NCBI GenBank assembly: GCA_018401875.1
Contig: JAGYJZ010000001.1
Span: 1-64,000, forward strand
DNA length: 64,000 bases
Direction of reading: 5' to 3'
From: Salibacteraceae bacterium
Lineage (GTDB): Bacteria > Bacteroidota > Bacteroidia > Flavobacteriales_G > Salibacteraceae
Part shown: positions 36,403 to 45,742 of the stretch, in pieces
Numbering within the stretch: position 1 is the first letter of the stretch
Layout of the letters: every line of letters starts with the position of its first letter
Program-made: the position numbers and the translations under genes
Notes under the pieces: model-generated
The model's database searches: none
Seen by the model: only the letters and a program-made list of their open reading frames with translations
Told to the model about the DNA's origin: nothing

Positions 36403-39384
36403 ATGAAGCTTTACATCAAAATTTTTAGGCATTATCGGTATAAGGCAACTTCACTGCTTGCGTTGTTTATGTTATTCATTTCAGTAGGGTTTTCTCAATT
36501 TACAGTGGGTGGAACTGCTACTACTAGCGGTCCAGACTGCTTTCAACTCACCGCTAATCTGGCCAGTCAAGCGGGGTATGTTTATCAAAATGCAGCGATC
36601 AATCTCAACAACCCTTTTAACTATAAGTTTACCGTTAATCTAGGAACAAACAACGCTGGTGCTGATGGCATTATGTTCGTTTTACGTGGTACTTTGGGCG
36701 TGCCATACATCGGTGCCAATGGCGGAGCGATTGGGTTTGACGGTCCAGGTTTTAGTTCAAATTCTATCGGAATTGAAGTGGATACTTGGGATAATGGAGC
36801 AGGTGCCAATGGCGATATGGTTGCCGACCATATTGGGATGTTTCAAAATGGGTCAAATAACCATCTTACAGTTAACTCGCTGGCAGGTCCAATTCAAGCT
36901 TCCGCCACAAATGCAAACGTTGAAGATGGCAATGATCATACGCTCAATGTGCGCTGGGATCCGATAACACAAGAATTGGAGGTGTACTTCGATTGCGATT
37001 TTCGCCTGCAATACGTTGGTGACATCATCAATACCATTTTTAATGGCGACAGCTTGGTGCATTGGGGGTTTTTAGGTACAACAGGCGGTGCATCCAATGT
37101 GCAGAGTTTCTGCTTCACCGAAGTCATTGATAGTTTGGTTAACGATATGCCTGACGAAACGATCTGCTTAGGTGGGTCGGTGCAACTGAATGCCGGAACT
37201 ACGGCTGTAGATTATTCGTGGTCACCTGCCTTAGGACTAAGTTCAACCACTGTTCATAATCCCATTGCATCACCGTCTGTTACCACAGCCTATGTGGTGG
37301 AGGCATCATACCAATGCGATACTTTGCTGGATACAGTGAATGTTACCGTAATTCAACCCACATTCACGACAAGCGGAGTGGTTACCGAAGCACTTTGCAA
37401 TGGAGATTGCAATGGAGCCATAGATCTCAGCGTAAGCAACGCGAGTGGGATGTATGGATATGACTGGAGCAATGGCGATACCACCCAAGATGTAACCTCG
37501 TTGTGTCAAGGGACATATTATGTTACGGTACAAGATTTAGATACTACAAGTACCACGTATTTGTGCACGTTGGTTGATACGTTTACCGTGAATGAACCAC
37601 CGCAGCTTGCAGCTGATATTGTCAATGCCACCAAAACATCTTGTCCGTTTAGCACGAGTTGCGATGCTTCAGCTGATGCATTGGCTGCAGGCGGTGTAAC
37701 TCCTTACAGCTATACTTGGTCTTCGGGCGAGGCAGGGATTTCAGCATTTCAACTTTGTCCTGACACTAATTGGATCACCGTTACGGATGCCAATGGCTGC
37801 GAAAGAATCGATTTTGAATTTATCGAGATTCCAGACAGCATTCGCACCAATGCGTTTAACGACACGATGATCTGCATTTCAACGTCAGCAGCCTTGATTG
37901 GTTCCAGCGTGGGCGGAACGCCTCCTTTTACTTACATCTGGACAGAAGGAAGTTTAAACGGCCCCGTTGTTTCTACCAATCAATTCTATTCAGCGTCACC
38001 TGATGTTACAACCCAATATTTTGTAGCTTCTACTGATTCGAAAGGATGCGTTGGAGATACGGCTGAAGTTTGGGTTAATGTTCGTCCTGAATTGGGAATT
38101 GAAATACCTCAAATTGATACCATTTGTCCGTATGATACCATTTCAATACAAGTGACTGGAGTAGGAGGTGATTCCTTGTACACGTTCAGTTGGTCGAACG
38201 GATTATTTGGTTCTACCATAACCGTAAGTCCAGATGAACCCTCTTGGTATCACGTAACGGTAAGCGATTTTTGTGGTTCACCGTCCTATGTCGATAGCGT
38301 ATTTGTGCAGGTAGGTGGCTATTCACCGATCAATGCCAACATCCGTCTGGACGATGATTCGCTTTGTGCAGGTGAGCAAACATTCATGATCGCCTCTGCC
38401 AGAGGCGGGTTTGGAGATCAGGCTGAATATCAGTATCGCTGGTCGGTACCGGATGAAAGCACTAACATCCTTTTTACACGGCCGAATGCGACCAAGAACT
38501 ACTACGTTACCATTTCCGATTTGTGTTTGTCGGAACCGGGAATTGACACGGTTACCATTTACGTTGGGAAACCAGTTACACCGCTCTTTGAAGCGGCTCC
38601 AAAAGAAGTGTGTATCCAAACAGATGTTCTGATAAAGCTCACGAATTACAACGAATTATTCACCTACCGATGGTCATTTGGTGATGGCGATACGCTGTAT
38701 GATTTCGAGCTGGATTCCATTTACTACACCTTCTATAAACTGGGTTGTTATGACGTTAATATTGCTTCGGTGACTGAATTTGGCTGTTTTTCGCAACGCA
38801 CATTGAGTTGCGCAGTAAAGGTGTTGAATCAACCGGAGGCTCGATTTGAAACAAATCCGCCAGCACCAACGAACATCAACCCTATCATGGTATTCAATGA
38901 TATCTCGGTGGGCGGTGTGAAAACGGTGTGGTATGTCGAGGACGATACACTGTATAATGTTGAGCGATTTCAGCGCGAATTTTCAGAGTTTGAGCAGCCG
39001 TTTGATGTGAAGTTGGTAGTGACATCTTCTGATGGTTGTGTGGATAGCATGCACACAGCACTCGACTTCAACTACGAAACCATTTTGTATTATCCCAAGG
39101 CATTCACGCCCAATCAAGATGGTGTGAACGATGTGTTTGAGATAGTCGGTGAGGCAATTGAGGCAGAGGGGTTTGAACTTATTATTTATGACCGCTGGGG
39201 GCACGAAGTGTTCACCTCAAGGGATGTTTCTTTGGGCTGGAATGGTTTTATGAAAGACGGCAGCCGAGCTCCGCAAGGTGTTTATCCTTTTGTGTTGACT
39301 TACTTCAATAACTTTGGTGAATTAAAGCGTATACGCGACCAGGTAATCATAAGTGCTGGTGGCAAGAGGCGTGAATTGCGTTAA
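36403..39384 (+). CDS. T9SS type B cargo with L-type lectin-like and PKD domains
   Basis: 993-residue secreted protein with a signal peptide ending LFISVGFSQ. Residues ~35-240 form an L-type lectin-like domain (GADGIMFVLRGT, GIEVDTWDNGAG, HLTVNS, LNVRWDPITQELEVYFD), a fold that binds carbohydrate. Next come Ig-like and SprB-like modules (LCNGDCNGAIDLSV) and a PKD module (YRWSFGDGDTLYDF). The end is a type B sorting domain (YPKAFTPNQDGVNDVFEI, IIYDRWGHEV). It is probably a surface adhesin binding polysaccharide. Confidence 0.88.
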   Translation: MKLYIKIFRHYRYKATSLLALFMLFISVGFSQFTVGGTATTSGPDCFQLTANLASQAGYVYQNAAINLNNPFNYKFTVNLGTNNAGADGIMFVLRGTLGVPYIGANGGAIGFDGPGFSSNSIGIEVDTWDNGAGANGDMVADHIGMFQNGSNNHLTVNSLAGPIQASATNANVEDGNDHTLNVRWDPITQELEVYFDCDFRLQYVGDIINTIFNGDSLVHWGFLGTTGGASNVQSFCFTEVIDSLVNDMPDETICLGGSVQLNAGTTAVDYSWSPALGLSSTTVHNPIASPSVTTAYVVEASYQCDTLLDTVNVTVIQPTFTTSGVVTEALCNGDCNGAIDLSVSNASGMYGYDWSNGDTTQDVTSLCQGTYYVTVQDLDTTSTTYLCTLVDTFTVNEPPQLAADIVNATKTSCPFSTSCDASADALAAGGVTPYSYTWSSGEAGISAFQLCPDTNWITVTDANGCERIDFEFIEIPDSIRTNAFNDTMICISTSAALIGSSVGGTPPFTYIWTEGSLNGPVVSTNQFYSASPDVTTQYFVASTDSKGCVGDTAEVWVNVRPELGIEIPQIDTICPYDTISIQVTGVGGDSLYTFSWSNGLFGSTITVSPDEPSWYHVTVSDFCGSPSYVDSVFVQVGGYSPINANIRLDDDSLCAGEQTFMIASARGGFGDQAEYQYRWSVPDESTNILFTRPNATKNYYVTISDLCLSEPGIDTVTIYVGKPVTPLFEAAPKEVCIQTDVLIKLTNYNELFTYRWSFGDGDTLYDFELDSIYYTFYKLGCYDVNIASVTEFGCFSQRTLSCAVKVLNQPEARFETNPPAPTNINPIMVFNDISVGGVKTVWYVEDDTLYNVERFQREFSEFEQPFDVKLVVTSSDGCVDSMHTALDFNYETILYYPKAFTPNQDGVNDVFEIVGEAIEAEGFELIIYDRWGHEVFTSRDVSLGWNGFMKDGSRAPQGVYPFVLTYFNNFGELKRIRDQVIISAGGKRRELR

Positions 39385-40254
39385 CTACACCACACCTTGT
39401 GTCGGTGGCAATTTCTGATTCAGATTCTTCATGAAAGCGTTCAATATAACGCCCGATATTACCAATACAATTCCAGCAATACTCAACCATGGAAGCGTTT
39501 CTCCGAAAAAGAAAAACCCGATTCCCAGGGCGTAGATTACCCCGAAATACTTGAAAGGCATAATGCGACTGCTGTGGTCAGCGTGCAGCGCTTTGGTCAT
39601 GTATACTTGGGCAATTTGTGTAAAAACGCCCATGATCAAAAGCAGTAACCATTCAATTCCTTCTGGGGTTTTCCAACCGGCAAAAAGGCACGCGATGCCC
39701 ATTATGGGTGTGGCGATTAATGGAAAATAGAGGACTACCGTCACGGGATGGTCAGTATACCTGCATTTCATAATGGCATTATACGCAATGCCTGAAATCA
39801 GCGCAGAAACAACGCCAATAACGAGGTAGAAAAATGAGATGCGTTCGTCAAAGCCTTTGATCATGAAAATGCCTATAAACGACACACCAAAAAGAATCCA
39901 CTGGAGCGGACGCACCCGCTCGCTTTGCATTTGGGTGGCAAGCAGCACCGTGAAAATGGGCGAAATGTATTGAATGGTTGTCGCACTCGCCAGAGGCATG
40001 TGTTTTACCGTAAGGAAAAACAGGAACAATGCCGTCATACCCGCAAAGCCACGTATAAACAACCATTTTTTATTGCTGCCAAAGAAAGGGATATTGAGGT
40101 TTTTGATCCACACCACACAGATGGCAAGTGAAATCAACGACCTGAAAAATACAATTTCATGGGTGGGAATATCGTGCAAATACTTCACGCAAAAATTGAC
40201 CACAGCATAAGCCAATGAAGAAAAAAGGATATATGCGATGCCCTTGAACTGCAA
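39385..40254 (-). CDS. DMT superfamily transporter (EamA)
   Basis: 289-residue inner-membrane protein with ten predicted helices in two EamA repeats: GIAYILFSSLAYAVVNFC to about residue 140, and YLVIGVVSALISGIAYNAI to the end. Drug/metabolite transporter family; substrate unknown. The start is TTG at 40254, supported by a TAGTTTCG box five bases before it. It is convergent with the preceding cargo gene with no gap. Confidence 0.85.
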   Translation of the reverse strand: MQFKGIAYILFSSLAYAVVNFCVKYLHDIPTHEIVFFRSLISLAICVVWIKNLNIPFFGSNKKWLFIRGFAGMTALFLFFLTVKHMPLASATTIQYISPIFTVLLATQMQSERVRPLQWILFGVSFIGIFMIKGFDERISFFYLVIGVVSALISGIAYNAIMKCRYTDHPVTVVLYFPLIATPIMGIACLFAGWKTPEGIEWLLLLIMGVFTQIAQVYMTKALHADHSSRIMPFKYFGVIYALGIGFFFFGETLPWLSIAGIVLVISGVILNAFMKNLNQKLPPTQGVV

Positions 40255-40259
40255 GTGCG

Positions 40260-40267
40260 CGAAACTA
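40260..40267 (-). promoter_or_regulatory. -7-like box TAGTTTCG before TTG start
   Basis: On the minus strand TAGTTTCG, then CGCAC, then TTG CAG TTC AAG. It supports the TTG as start codon of the transporter. Confidence 0.35.
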
Positions 40268-40367
40268 CTTTAATCAAAGTACATCTGCGAGGTATGCAAA
40301 CCACAATATTAAGATCAACATTGCTTGATTACCTTGAGAGTGTTGAAAGTCTTTACCTTGCACTGCG

Positions 40368-41219
40368 ATGGCAAGATCAACGATTGAATACCCATTTCCA
40401 CTGCAAGTAATCCGCGCGTTATTTCCTTTTGTTGAGGCAATTGCTCCAGCGCTTGCCGTAAAATGGGCCGTGCACTTGTTTTTAACGCCCTTTCAGTTTG
40501 GGTTTACACCATCTGAAAAAACGCAACTTTCAAAATTTAAAATCAGCGACCTGAAGCTCAGTCGGTTTACTGTGAAGATGTATGAAGTAGGGCAGGGGCC
40601 AACCATTATTTGTCTTCACGGCTGGGCAGGACGGGGAATGCAATTTCATCGGATGGCGCTCGAAATGTCGAAACTCGGTTACCGATTCATTCTCGTTGAC
40701 GCTCCTGCACATGGGATGAGCCAAGGTAAAATGACCAATATTTTCGAGTTTGAAGAAGTGTTCAATGAAATAAAAGCACAACAAAACGATGTGGTGGCTG
40801 TAGTTGGGCATTCATTAGGAGCAGCAGCCATTTCATTGGCCATTTCTGAAGGAAGTCATGTGCCTGCATTTGTTTCACTGGGTGCGCCCGTGGTCGCTAA
40901 AGACATATTGGAAGATTTTGCCATCAAACTCAACATCACTGCCAAAACAGTAGAGGGAATAAGGCGCAAGGCAGTATCTGAGTTTTCAAGAACGTTTGAA
41001 AGTGTGGCCATGGAAAGCACGTTTAAAAAGATGAATTGTCCCGTATTGGCCTTGCATGGAACCGAGGATGTAGATGTGCCGGTGTATCACCTCGATGTGT
41101 TAAGGGGTTTATATCCTGAAACTGAAATCAGAAAGATTGAAGGAATTGGTCATCGTAGAATTTTGAAAGACGATCGTGTTTTCGAAGAAATAAAAACGTG
41201 GTTGTCAGGCTTAAAATAA
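40368..41219 (+). CDS. Alpha/beta hydrolase
   Basis: 283-residue alpha/beta hydrolase. Oxyanion-side motif TIICLHGWAGRGMQFHRMA, nucleophile elbow VAVVGHSLGAAAISLA (Ser of GHSLG), acid in LHGTEDVDVP, and catalytic His in EGIGHRRILKD. No signal peptide; a hydrophobic N-terminal stretch (IRALFPFVEAIAPALAVKW) may associate with the membrane. Substrate unknown. The last 9 bp overlap the convergent arsC-like gene. Confidence 0.85.
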   Translation: MARSTIEYPFPLQVIRALFPFVEAIAPALAVKWAVHLFLTPFQFGFTPSEKTQLSKFKISDLKLSRFTVKMYEVGQGPTIICLHGWAGRGMQFHRMALEMSKLGYRFILVDAPAHGMSQGKMTNIFEFEEVFNEIKAQQNDVVAVVGHSLGAAAISLAISEGSHVPAFVSLGAPVVAKDILEDFAIKLNITAKTVEGIRRKAVSEFSRTFESVAMESTFKKMNCPVLALHGTEDVDVPVYHLDVLRGLYPETEIRKIEGIGHRRILKDDRVFEEIKTWLSGLK

Positions 41220-41555
41220 GTCACGCACCGCTGCTGGTGGGCGGCCAATCACTGCGCGATTTCCTTTTATTACAATTGGTCGTTCGATCAATTTAGGATG
41301 CGCAATCATCTCTGCAATCCATTCATCTTCGGATAGTCGTTTGCCTTTGTAGTTCAGGTTGTAATCTGCTTCACCTTTTCGAATCAACTGTTCAGCGGAC
41401 ATGTTCAACTTCTTCAAAATTGACTTCAGCTCTGCGGCAGCAGGCGGATGTGTGAGGTACTCGACAATTTTAATTTCACTCGAATGATCTGATAAGAGCG
41501 CCAGCGTTTCTCGGCTTTTTCTGCAGCGCGGGTTGTGATAAATCGTAAAGCCCAC
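41211..41555 (-). CDS. arsC: ArsC family arsenate reductase-like protein
   Basis: 114-residue thioredoxin-fold protein of the ArsC/Spx family. NPRCRKSR holds the single catalytic Cys, and the conserved C-terminal IERPIVIKGNRAVIGRPP is present, as in glutaredoxin-coupled arsenate reductases. The start is GTG at 41555. No arsenic operon genes lie nearby, so it may be a YffB-like protein rather than a true arsenate reductase. It follows the T9SS type B gene by 2 bp. Confidence 0.82.
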   Translation of the reverse strand: MGFTIYHNPRCRKSRETLALLSDHSSEIKIVEYLTHPPAAAELKSILKKLNMSAEQLIRKGEADYNLNYKGKRLSEDEWIAEMIAHPKLIERPIVIKGNRAVIGRPPAAVRDLF

Positions 41556-41557
41556 GA

Positions 41558-42985
41558 TTATTGCAGCAGGTTGATGACTCCAGTGCGTTCGATGGTGATG
41601 TTTTCACCATTTTCGATGGCGTTGTATTCGCACATCCAAACGTAAGCACCCGTTTGAACCTTCACTCCGATGTGCGTTCCGTCCCAAAATTCATTGATGT
41701 TTTCTGTCTCAAACAGCACTGCACCTTTTCGATTGTATACGGTGAGTTTGTACTTTGTTACTTCACAATCGCTCACGGGGCCAAAAGTTCGGTTTACGGC
41801 TGAAGGCATCGGACGAAAGGCCGTTGGAAATCGCATAAAACATTCGCAATTGTCAACGATAGCCGTGTCTGAAACAATGCCGCATTCATAGAAGACCTCG
41901 ACACTGTATTCACCTGCAAATTGAATTAACTTAAGTGGATTGGTGGTTCCGTCAGACCATTGATAATAGAGTGCACCGTCCACTGTTGCGTCAAGGTATT
42001 CATTGCCGCCTGCACATATTTCTTCTGGTGCCGTGATGTTAACATCAGGCGCTTTCACTTCTTTAATGCGCACCGTTTGAATGCCTGTGCAATGCTCGTC
42101 AGTAACAGAAAGCGAGTAAGTGTCCGCAAATCTGGTGAACAAAACATTCGTTGAATCGCCATTCGACCAGCGGTAATCCCATGCTTCACTTCCTTTCGCA
42201 GAGATGGAAATGTTATCGCCTGTGCAGAGAATTGTATCGCGGATTAATTCTGCCCTTGGCGCGTCTACTAAGTTGATTGTCAATGAATCTACCACAGCGC
42301 AGATCGATATAGATGCCTTTACATAAATGGTTTGGGTTTCGTCAGCGTACATCACATGCACTGGGCTCGAAGAACCGTTATACCAACGGTAGCTCGCGCC
42401 AGACGATTGATGCGAAAGGTCAAAGGTTAACTCCGTGGGCTCACAAATAAACGTGTCTGCTCCGAGGTTGAGTTGCGGGTAATCAAAAAACGTAACTCGA
42501 ATATTGTCCACATCTTCACACACACCGTTGGAGGCGGTTAAGGAATAAAGGCCCGATTGGGTAACTTGCAACGTTGACGCTGTAGAACCATTACTCCATG
42601 TGTAATCCAATGACGATGAGGTGTTTGGCGTTATCGTAACGATTTCTCCCCTGCATGCCGAAATATCGTTTCCGAGTTCTAAGCCAACACTCGGATACAT
42701 TCCAACACTTACCGTATCGCCTTCGGTGCAACTTCCATCTGATACTTGTACCCAAAACATTCCGGCACTGCCATTTGATAGCGAAATAGTGGGCGTAGTG
42801 GCACCGGTATTCCATGCAAAAGTGAGTCCTGTGGGATCAAGTCCGGTACTCAATATCAATGTATCGCCTAAGCAGTAATTCATGCTTGCAGGAAAATCAA
42901 AGGCAGGGAAGGAACAGTTTTGAGCCATCGAAGTGGTTAGGGAACCAATAACGAAAGTGAAACTTAGAATGAGCTTTTTCAACAC
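41558..42985 (-). CDS. T9SS type B cargo with Ig-like repeats
   Basis: 475-residue secreted protein with a signal peptide (LKKLILSFTFVIGSLTTSMA). The start is GTG at 42985, with TTG the next codon. About five repeats of ~75 residues share a Y-x-W-x-[ND]G-x-[ST] core (FAWNTGATTPTISL, YTWSNGSTASTLQV, YRWYNGSSSPVHVM, YRWSNGDSTNVLF, YQWSDGTTNPLKL). The end is a type B sorting domain in a variant form: MRFPTAFRPMPSAVNRTFGP, then LTVYNRKGAVL and GAYVWMCEY. A promoter-like pair lies just upstream. Confidence 0.85.
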   Translation of the reverse strand: MLKKLILSFTFVIGSLTTSMAQNCSFPAFDFPASMNYCLGDTLILSTGLDPTGLTFAWNTGATTPTISLSNGSAGMFWVQVSDGSCTEGDTVSVGMYPSVGLELGNDISACRGEIVTITPNTSSSLDYTWSNGSTASTLQVTQSGLYSLTASNGVCEDVDNIRVTFFDYPQLNLGADTFICEPTELTFDLSHQSSGASYRWYNGSSSPVHVMYADETQTIYVKASISICAVVDSLTINLVDAPRAELIRDTILCTGDNISISAKGSEAWDYRWSNGDSTNVLFTRFADTYSLSVTDEHCTGIQTVRIKEVKAPDVNITAPEEICAGGNEYLDATVDGALYYQWSDGTTNPLKLIQFAGEYSVEVFYECGIVSDTAIVDNCECFMRFPTAFRPMPSAVNRTFGPVSDCEVTKYKLTVYNRKGAVLFETENINEFWDGTHIGVKVQTGAYVWMCEYNAIENGENITIERTGVINLLQ

Positions 42986-43009
42986 GCAGTTTAATTCAAA
43001 ATAATTGGA

Positions 43010-43039
43010 CGAAAGTACAGTTAGTAGACGTGCTTCAAT
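43010..43039 (-). promoter_or_regulatory. Probable promoter (ATTG-N18-TACTTTCG)
   Basis: On the minus strand ATTG (43039-43036), 18 bases, then TACTTTCG (43017-43010), close to TTTG-N19-TAnnTTTG. The GTG start of the T9SS type B gene lies 24 bases downstream. Confidence 0.5.
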
Positions 43040-43132
43040 TATGTGGTTGTCTTATCTCATCCACAATTATTTTAACACTTGTTTTTGTTCGTTCAACGTT
43101 CGAATCACAGCGATAAATGCGTTCTTTGACGC

Positions 43133-44905
43133 GTGAAATTGAAACAATTCTATACGTCAAAACTCGATTCTACAACTTCTGTACTCTCTGGGTTGAAACG
43201 ACAAGACCGTGCATTCTCTATTTTTAGATTGATCACTGGTTCGTTGATGCTCCTCAGCATCTACTTCGCATTGCTAAAAGGCAGTCTTATTGTGGCTGCA
43301 GCGTTCATCGTGTCCGCATTTGTGTTCGTTACCTTGGTGGTGCTCCACACGCGGCTGAGAAAACGCATTTCGTTCAACGATCGCATCAAAGAGGTGTTGG
43401 ATGAAGAGCTTTCTTATCTTAACGGAGATCTCACAGGGTTTGACGAAGGAAATATGTTCAAAGATCCGAGCCATCTCTATGCCGATGATTTAGACGTGTT
43501 TGGTCGTGGCTCCTTGTATCAACGCATTGCCCGAGTGTCGTCTGCTGAGGCAAAAAATCGTCTCGCAGAGCGACTAAAAAACAACAATGCAACCGTTGAT
43601 GGCAACCATCAATCAGCCGTTAAAGAATTGGCTGCTATTCCCGATTTTAGAATCAAATACCGCGCGCTGTCAAAAGGGTTGACAACGGATGATTTACATG
43701 CAAGGATTGAGCAGTGGAACCATTTAGATGTTCTGAAATCGCTTTTATTGAACCCCGTTTTCTCGTGGGCGATGAGCACCGTTTTTCCGATCAGTGTTAT
43801 CCTCATTTTGGTGTTTCAGCGCTATGATTTGATCGATTGGCTGCTCCTCCCATTTGGATTGAATTTATTTTTGTTTTCACGCCTCTTGAAATCATTGAGA
43901 CGCGATCAAACGTATGTAGATCGCATTGTCAATGATTTGAATGCACATCGCGAATTGATAAAGATGATCATCGATCAAACATGGTCGTCACGCACGCTCA
44001 GCGCACTTCAATCTCAACTGCAAGATCAAGAGAGCGCAAAATCATTGACGGAATTGGCGCGCATCGTTGGTCAACTCGATTCCTTGAATAACATGTTTGG
44101 AGCGTCCCTGTTTAACGGCATGTTTTTGTTTCACGCACACGTGTACAGAGCATTGCTTAAATGGAAAAAGACGCATGGACAGAATCTGCTGAATTGGCTC
44201 GATGTGCAATCTGAGATGGAGGTGTGGGTTGGGCTTTCATCTTTTGCCTTCAATCATCCTGACTTTAGCTATCCTGAGTTGTCAACTTCACCTGATTTCA
44301 CTGCTTCGGAAATTGGTCATCCGTTCATCGAGGAAGGGAAGCGCGTTACCAACGATTTGACATTTGACGGATTTAAATTGGTGATTTTAACCGGATCGAA
44401 TATGGCGGGAAAAAGCACCTTTTTGCGCTCTATTGGCATCAATATTATTCTTGCCAAACTTGGGCTTCCCGTTTGTGCAAAATCGCTGAGGCTTTCGCAA
44501 ATGCAGTTGCTCACGAGCATGAAACCACAAGATTCACTCAACGACAACCAATCCTATTTTCAGGCAGAAATCACTCGATTAAAAGTGTTGGTTGACAATC
44601 TCGACCAACATGAATTCTCGTTTATCTTATTGGATGAAATTCTGCGCGGCACAAATTCAGAAGATAAACGCAACGGCACGATCGGGTTTTTGGAAAAAAT
44701 CAATTCAAAGAAGTTGATGGGGTTAATCGCCACCCATGATATTGAGATTGCCGAACTCACGGCTAAAAACCCTCAGGTTTATTCCAATAAGTTCTTCGAA
44801 TCTTATCAAAAAGACGGTGACCTCGTATTTGATTATGTGCTGCGCGATGGCGTGTGCCACACTCCAAACGCAACGCAATTGATGAAGTTGAAAGGAATTA
44901 TTTAG
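43133..44905 (+). CDS. Membrane-anchored MutS-like ATPase
   Basis: 590-residue protein with the ATPase (domain V) of MutS: Walker A TGSNMAGKSTFLRS, Walker B FILLDEILRGTNSEDKR and GLIATHDIEIAEL. It lacks the mismatch-recognition domain I. The N-terminal part has membrane helices (LITGSLMLLSIYFALLKGSL, IVAAAFIVSAFVFVTLVVL) and another pair around residues 215-250. The start is GTG. Proteins of this type are common in Bacteroidota and usually labelled mismatch repair, but the architecture argues for another role at the membrane. Confidence 0.85.
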   Translation: MKLKQFYTSKLDSTTSVLSGLKRQDRAFSIFRLITGSLMLLSIYFALLKGSLIVAAAFIVSAFVFVTLVVLHTRLRKRISFNDRIKEVLDEELSYLNGDLTGFDEGNMFKDPSHLYADDLDVFGRGSLYQRIARVSSAEAKNRLAERLKNNNATVDGNHQSAVKELAAIPDFRIKYRALSKGLTTDDLHARIEQWNHLDVLKSLLLNPVFSWAMSTVFPISVILILVFQRYDLIDWLLLPFGLNLFLFSRLLKSLRRDQTYVDRIVNDLNAHRELIKMIIDQTWSSRTLSALQSQLQDQESAKSLTELARIVGQLDSLNNMFGASLFNGMFLFHAHVYRALLKWKKTHGQNLLNWLDVQSEMEVWVGLSSFAFNHPDFSYPELSTSPDFTASEIGHPFIEEGKRVTNDLTFDGFKLVILTGSNMAGKSTFLRSIGINIILAKLGLPVCAKSLRLSQMQLLTSMKPQDSLNDNQSYFQAEITRLKVLVDNLDQHEFSFILLDEILRGTNSEDKRNGTIGFLEKINSKKLMGLIATHDIEIAELTAKNPQVYSNKFFESYQKDGDLVFDYVLRDGVCHTPNATQLMKLKGII

Positions 44906-44962
44906 ATTCGATTGTAGTTTCAAATCAAAAACTACTTTTAACTAACCTATAACAGTGAGCGC

Positions 44963-45742
44963 ATGAACGCCATTTTAAGATTAGTTTTATCCATTGTGTT
45001 GTTCTCACTTGCATTTGCTGCGTGTAAGCACGAACCCAATATTCCTGTGGTGGTGAAGTTACCAACCGATCCCATTGATCAACCTACCGGTGGCAATAAT
45101 CCGTGCGACCCTGACACGATTTATTTTGAAAGGGATGTTGTTCCAATTTTCACCACCTATTGCATGAGCGGCTGCCATGACGAAGTCACTGCAAGTGGCG
45201 GAGTAGTGCTTACCTCTTTTTCTCGTGTGATCAGCACAGCAGATGTTCGCCCTGGCGACCCCAACGCAAGCGATTTGTATGAGGTGTTGGTCGAAACCGA
45301 TGTCAACAAACGAATGCCACAGTCGCCTCTGGATCCATTGAGTGCAGAAAACATTGAGATTATCAGGAAATGGATAGAGCAAGGCGCATTAAATTTAACG
45401 TGTAAGCCAGATACCAATCCTGTAGATACAATGCCTATTGATACGCTGCCAACAGACACCACCGATACGAATACTATAGGATGCAACCCAACCAACATTT
45501 CTTTTGCCAATGATGTTACTCCAGTTTTTTCGAATTATGGCTGCATTGGATGCCATTCTGGTGGAACAGTTATTCTAAATACCTACGTTGGTGCCAAAAC
45601 AGTTGCCGACAATGGCAGACTCGTTGGAGCAATAACTCATGATCCTGCTTATCAAGAGATGCCCCAAGGAGGGGCAAAAATGGACTCCTGCGACATAAAG
45701 ATTATTGAAACTTGGATCACTGAAGGAACACTCGACAATTGA
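44963..45742 (+). CDS. Lipoprotein with two c-type-heme-like domains
   Basis: 259-residue lipoprotein (lipobox LAFAAC). Two homologous domains begin DTIYFERDVVPIFTTYC and TNISFANDVTPVFSNYGC and hold heme-c-like motifs: CMSGCH (CX3CH, DNA 45161-45178) and CIGCH (CX2CH, 45542-45556). Each has a downstream MPQ that could give the axial Met (KRMPQSPLDP, QEMPQGGAKM). A Thr/Asp/Pro-rich linker joins the domains. It resembles planctomycete-type cytochrome c domains. First gene of a five-gene operon; an electron-transfer role in the periplasm is inferred. Confidence 0.8.
   Translation: MNAILRLVLSIVLFSLAFAACKHEPNIPVVVKLPTDPIDQPTGGNNPCDPDTIYFERDVVPIFTTYCMSGCHDEVTASGGVVLTSFSRVISTADVRPGDPNASDLYEVLVETDVNKRMPQSPLDPLSAENIEIIRKWIEQGALNLTCKPDTNPVDTMPIDTLPTDTTDTNTIGCNPTNISFANDVTPVFSNYGCIGCHSGGTVILNTYVGAKTVADNGRLVGAITHDPAYQEMPQGGAKMDSCDIKIIETWITEGTLDN

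Noticed and set aside
41211..41555. ArsC-like gene as part of an arsenic-resistance island
   Set aside because: No arsR, arsB/acr3 or arsM neighbours; it sits beside a secreted protein gene.
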